6,597 nt of DNA from Acidimicrobiia bacterium (lineage in GTDB: Bacteria; Actinomycetota; Acidimicrobiia; Acidimicrobiales; Acidimicrobilacustridaceae). The notes beneath the pieces are model-generated. The model was given only the letters and a program-made list of their open reading frames with translations, had not been told where the DNA came from and did no database searches. The stretch is taken from positions 1 to 6,597 of the forward strand of contig VERC01000137.1 in NCBI GenBank assembly GCA_018882825.1, read 5' to 3'. The position numbers were made by a program, and so were the translations under genes. Positions 4,707-6,597 of the stretch are shown here, piece by piece (the stretch's first letter is position 1; each line of letters starts with the position of its first letter).

Positions 4707-6597
4707 ATGATCCGGTCGACGATCTCCTCGACGGTGAGGTCGCTGGTGTCGATGACCACGGCATCGTCGGCCGTGCGCAACGGATCGGCGCTGCGTCCGG
4801 TGTCGAGCGCGTCCCGGCGGGCCAACTCGGTGGCCACGGTCTCGTAGGAGAGGTCGGCGACCTCCTTGGAACGGCGGGCGGCCCGGACCTCCGGTGAGGC
4901 GTCGAGGTACACCTTGAGCCGCGCATCGGGGAAAACCACCGTGCCGATGTCGCGTCCCTCCATCACCCCACCGCCGTGCAGCACTGCCCATTGCCGCTGT
5001 CGCGCCCGCATCTCCTCGCGCACGGCCGGGTTGGCGGCCACGATGCTGACGGCGCGGGTGACCTCCGGCCCACGGATCTCGATGGTCGCGTCGATGCCGT
5101 CGACGACGACCCGACCGTCGGGCGAGATCGACAGCTCCATGTGACGGGCCAGGTTGGCCACCAACTCGGCGTCGTCCGGCGCCACGCTGCCGTGCAGTGC
5201 GGCGAAGGCCACCGACCGGTACATGGCCCCGGTGTCGAGGTATCCGAGTCCGCACCGCGCCGCCACGGCCCGGGCCACGGTCGACTTCCCGGACCCGGCC
5301 GGTCCATCGATGGCGATCACCTGCACCTGGCGTCCCTCCGGTCGCAGCGACTCCAACAGTTCGAAGTATGTCGGAAAGGTCTTGGCCACGCAGCCGGGGT
5401 CGTCGATCACCACGCCGGGGACGCGCAGTCCCACCAACGACATGCTCATGGCCATCCGGTGATCGTCCCAGGTGCGGACGAGACCGCCATGGATCGCTCC
5501 CGGAGTGATGCGCAACCCGTCGGGCTCCTCGATGACGTCTAGCCCCAGTGCACCCAGCTCCGTGACGAGCGCCCCGATGCGGTCGGTCTCCTTGGCCCGG
5601 ATGAAACCGATGCCGCCGAGACGGGAGGGTGTGTCGGCGAAGGCGGCGACAGCGGCCAGCGTCTGCGCGGTGTCGGAGATGTCCGACAGGTCCACGTCGA
5701 TGCCGTGGAGCGCACCGCCCTCGACGGTCGTGGCCGTCTCGGTGGCCGAGACGCCGGCTCCCATCCTCGCCAGCACGTCGACGAAGGCCAGATCACCCTG
5801 GATCGAGCCGGAGCCGAGACCGTCCACGGTGACGCGACCCCCGGTGATGGCGGCCGCGGCGAAGAAGTACGACGCGCCGCTGGCATCGGGTTCGACGTCG
5901 AACGCCGTCCCCCGGTAGCGACCGGGCGCCACCACGAAGGTGCGCTCATCGACCACGTCGACGGCGGCGCCGAAGTGACGCATGACCGACACCGTCATCT
6001 CCAGATAGGGACGCGACACCAGATCTCCGTCCACCACCAACCGGAGTCCCTGCGGGAGGCAGGTGGCGACGATGAGCAGACCGGAGGCGAACTGGCTCGA
6101 CGCCTCACCCGGCACGTGGAGCACGGGCATCGCGCCGTCGCTCCCGAGCGCGGGACGGATCGTGAACGGGAGGTGCCCCGCCTCGCCGTCCTCCACGACC
6201 TCGGCGCCGAGGGCACGGAGGGCATCGATGGTCGGGCTCATCGGTCGTCGTCGCATTGCCTCGTCGGCATCGAGTGTGACCGGCTCGGTGGACAGCAGCA
6301 GGGTCGCGGCCACGAATCGAGCCGTGGTTCCCGACTGGGCGGCGTGCAGATGCGCTCGACCGCTCGGGATCGCGCCGGCCAGGCCGTCGACGGTGACGGT
6401 GGTGCCCGCTCTCGTGACGTCCGCACCGAGCCCGACGATGCACCCGAGCATCGCCTCGGTGTCCTCGGCCACCAGGGTGCCGGTCAGGACCGATCGGCCC
6501 TCGGCCAGCGCTGCGACCAGCAGGGCCCGGTTGGTGATGCTCTTCGACCCGGGCGGGCGGACCCGACCGCGGGCCGGGCCATCGAACGGGACGATCT
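4691..6597 (-). CDS. aroA-cmk: bifunctional EPSP synthase / cytidylate kinase fusion (extreme N-terminus beyond window)
   Basis: One frame with no stop runs from the right edge to TGA at 4691-4693, giving 634 visible residues (1 = codon at 6595). Residues 1 to about 422 are 3-phosphoshikimate 1-carboxyvinyltransferase (shikimate pathway): PPGSKSITNR (14-23), QSGTTARF (87-94), SSQFASGLL, SRPYLEM, DASGASYFFAA, catalytic D308 (DISDTAQT) and E336 (RAKETDR), DDHRMAMS, and CVAKTFPTYF. Since PGSKS lies close to the start in homologues, probably only about 5-15 residues are missing. Residues about 424-634 are cytidylate kinase (CMP/dCMP to CDP/dCDP): P-loop GPAGSGKST (431-439), YLDTGAMYRS, EGRDIGTVVFPDA (from 546), and ARR near the lid. 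The two full-length domains meet without a linker at LRPEGRQVQVIAIDGP. AroA residue F94 sits where E. coli has P101, as I recall for other Actinobacteria. The 3' end overlaps plsC by 4 bp. Confidence 0.95.
   Translation of the reverse strand, partial: IVPFDGPARGRVRPPGSKSITNRALLVAALAEGRSVLTGTLVAEDTEAMLGCIVGLGADVTRAGTTVTVDGLAGAIPSGRAHLHAAQSGTTARFVAATLLLSTEPVTLDADEAMRRRPMSPTIDALRALGAEVVEDGEAGHLPFTIRPALGSDGAMPVLHVPGEASSQFASGLLIVATCLPQGLRLVVDGDLVSRPYLEMTVSVMRHFGAAVDVVDERTFVVAPGRYRGTAFDVEPDASGASYFFAAAAITGGRVTVDGLGSGSIQGDLAFVDVLARMGAGVSATETATTVEGGALHGIDVDLSDISDTAQTLAAVAAFADTPSRLGGIGFIRAKETDRIGALVTELGALGLDVIEEPDGLRITPGAIHGGLVRTWDDHRMAMSMSLVGLRVPGVVIDDPGCVAKTFPTYFELLESLRPEGRQVQVIAIDGPAGSGKSTVARAVAARCGLGYLDTGAMYRSVAFAALHGSVAPDDAELVANLARHMELSISPDGRVVVDGIDATIEIRGPEVTRAVSIVAANPAVREEMRARQRQWAVLHGGGVMEGRDIGTVVFPDARLKVYLDASPEVRAARRSKEVADLSYETVATELARRDALDTGRSADPLRTADDAVVIDTSDLTVEEIVDRIMEHLG
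5324..5339 (-). promoter_or_regulatory. possible internal ribosome binding site and GTG start for stand-alone Cmk
   Basis: On the minus strand GGAGGG (5339-5334) precedes an in-frame GTG at 5326-5324, with eight bases between GGAGG and the GTG. That codon sits exactly at the beginning of the kinase domain (VQVIAIDGPAGSG). Initiation there would give a 211-residue Cmk, close to the family's normal size of about 217-230. The GGAGGG also encodes part of Pro-Glu-Gly in the fused frame and could be chance in GC-rich DNA. Its position at the domain boundary is the reason to list it. Confidence 0.4.

Noticed and set aside
3636..4847. 403-codon open frame on the plus strand across the flavoprotein start, plsC and cmk
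   Set aside because: It spans several well-supported minus-strand genes and its composition is low complexity with no family motif.

Overview
This is a GC-rich (about two-thirds G+C by eye), gene-dense stretch of a bacterial chromosome. It carries six protein genes, two of which run off the window edges, with almost no non-coding space. GTG starts, the Arg-Phe form of the EPSP synthase glycine loop, and an actinobacterial-looking DUF512 radical-SAM protein suggest an actinobacterium. Acidimicrobiia-type is my best guess, but that is inference only. I see no RNA gene, mobile element, CRISPR array or prophage sign, and no intergenic gap above about 45 bp.

Right half, minus strand, read from the right edge leftward: a single frame encoding EPSP synthase (AroA) joined directly to cytidylate kinase (Cmk). 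A PlsC-type acylglycerophosphate acyltransferase follows, overlapping the kinase stop by 4 bp (ATGA). After 28 bp comes a protein of the acyl-CoA dehydrogenase fold that looks like a group D flavin monooxygenase. The three genes are tightly spaced and probably one transcript. They link aromatic amino acid synthesis, pyrimidine nucleotide supply (CMP/dCMP to CDP/dCDP) and phosphatidic acid synthesis. The flavoprotein has no obvious pathway connection.

Middle, plus strand: ispH (HMBPP reductase, last step of the MEP isoprenoid pathway), then after 41 bp a small HD-domain protein whose metal-ligand pattern resembles the PhnZ/MIOX-type diiron oxygenases. This pair converges on the flavoprotein gene with only 21 bp between stops.

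Left, minus strand: a PDZ-like/radical SAM/DUF512 iron-sulfur protein, divergent from ispH with only 13 bp between the chosen starts, and cut at its C-terminus by the window edge.

The set aroA-cmk-plsC-ispH-DUF512 recalls a gene neighbourhood known, often co-directionally, in other bacteria. Here ispH and the HD gene point the opposite way. The window is essentially housekeeping. The points worth a second look are the linkerless AroA-Cmk fusion with a possible internal ribosome binding site, the very tight divergent starts, the ispH substitution and tail, and the two uncharacterised oxygenase-like genes. I do not see a new multi-gene system.
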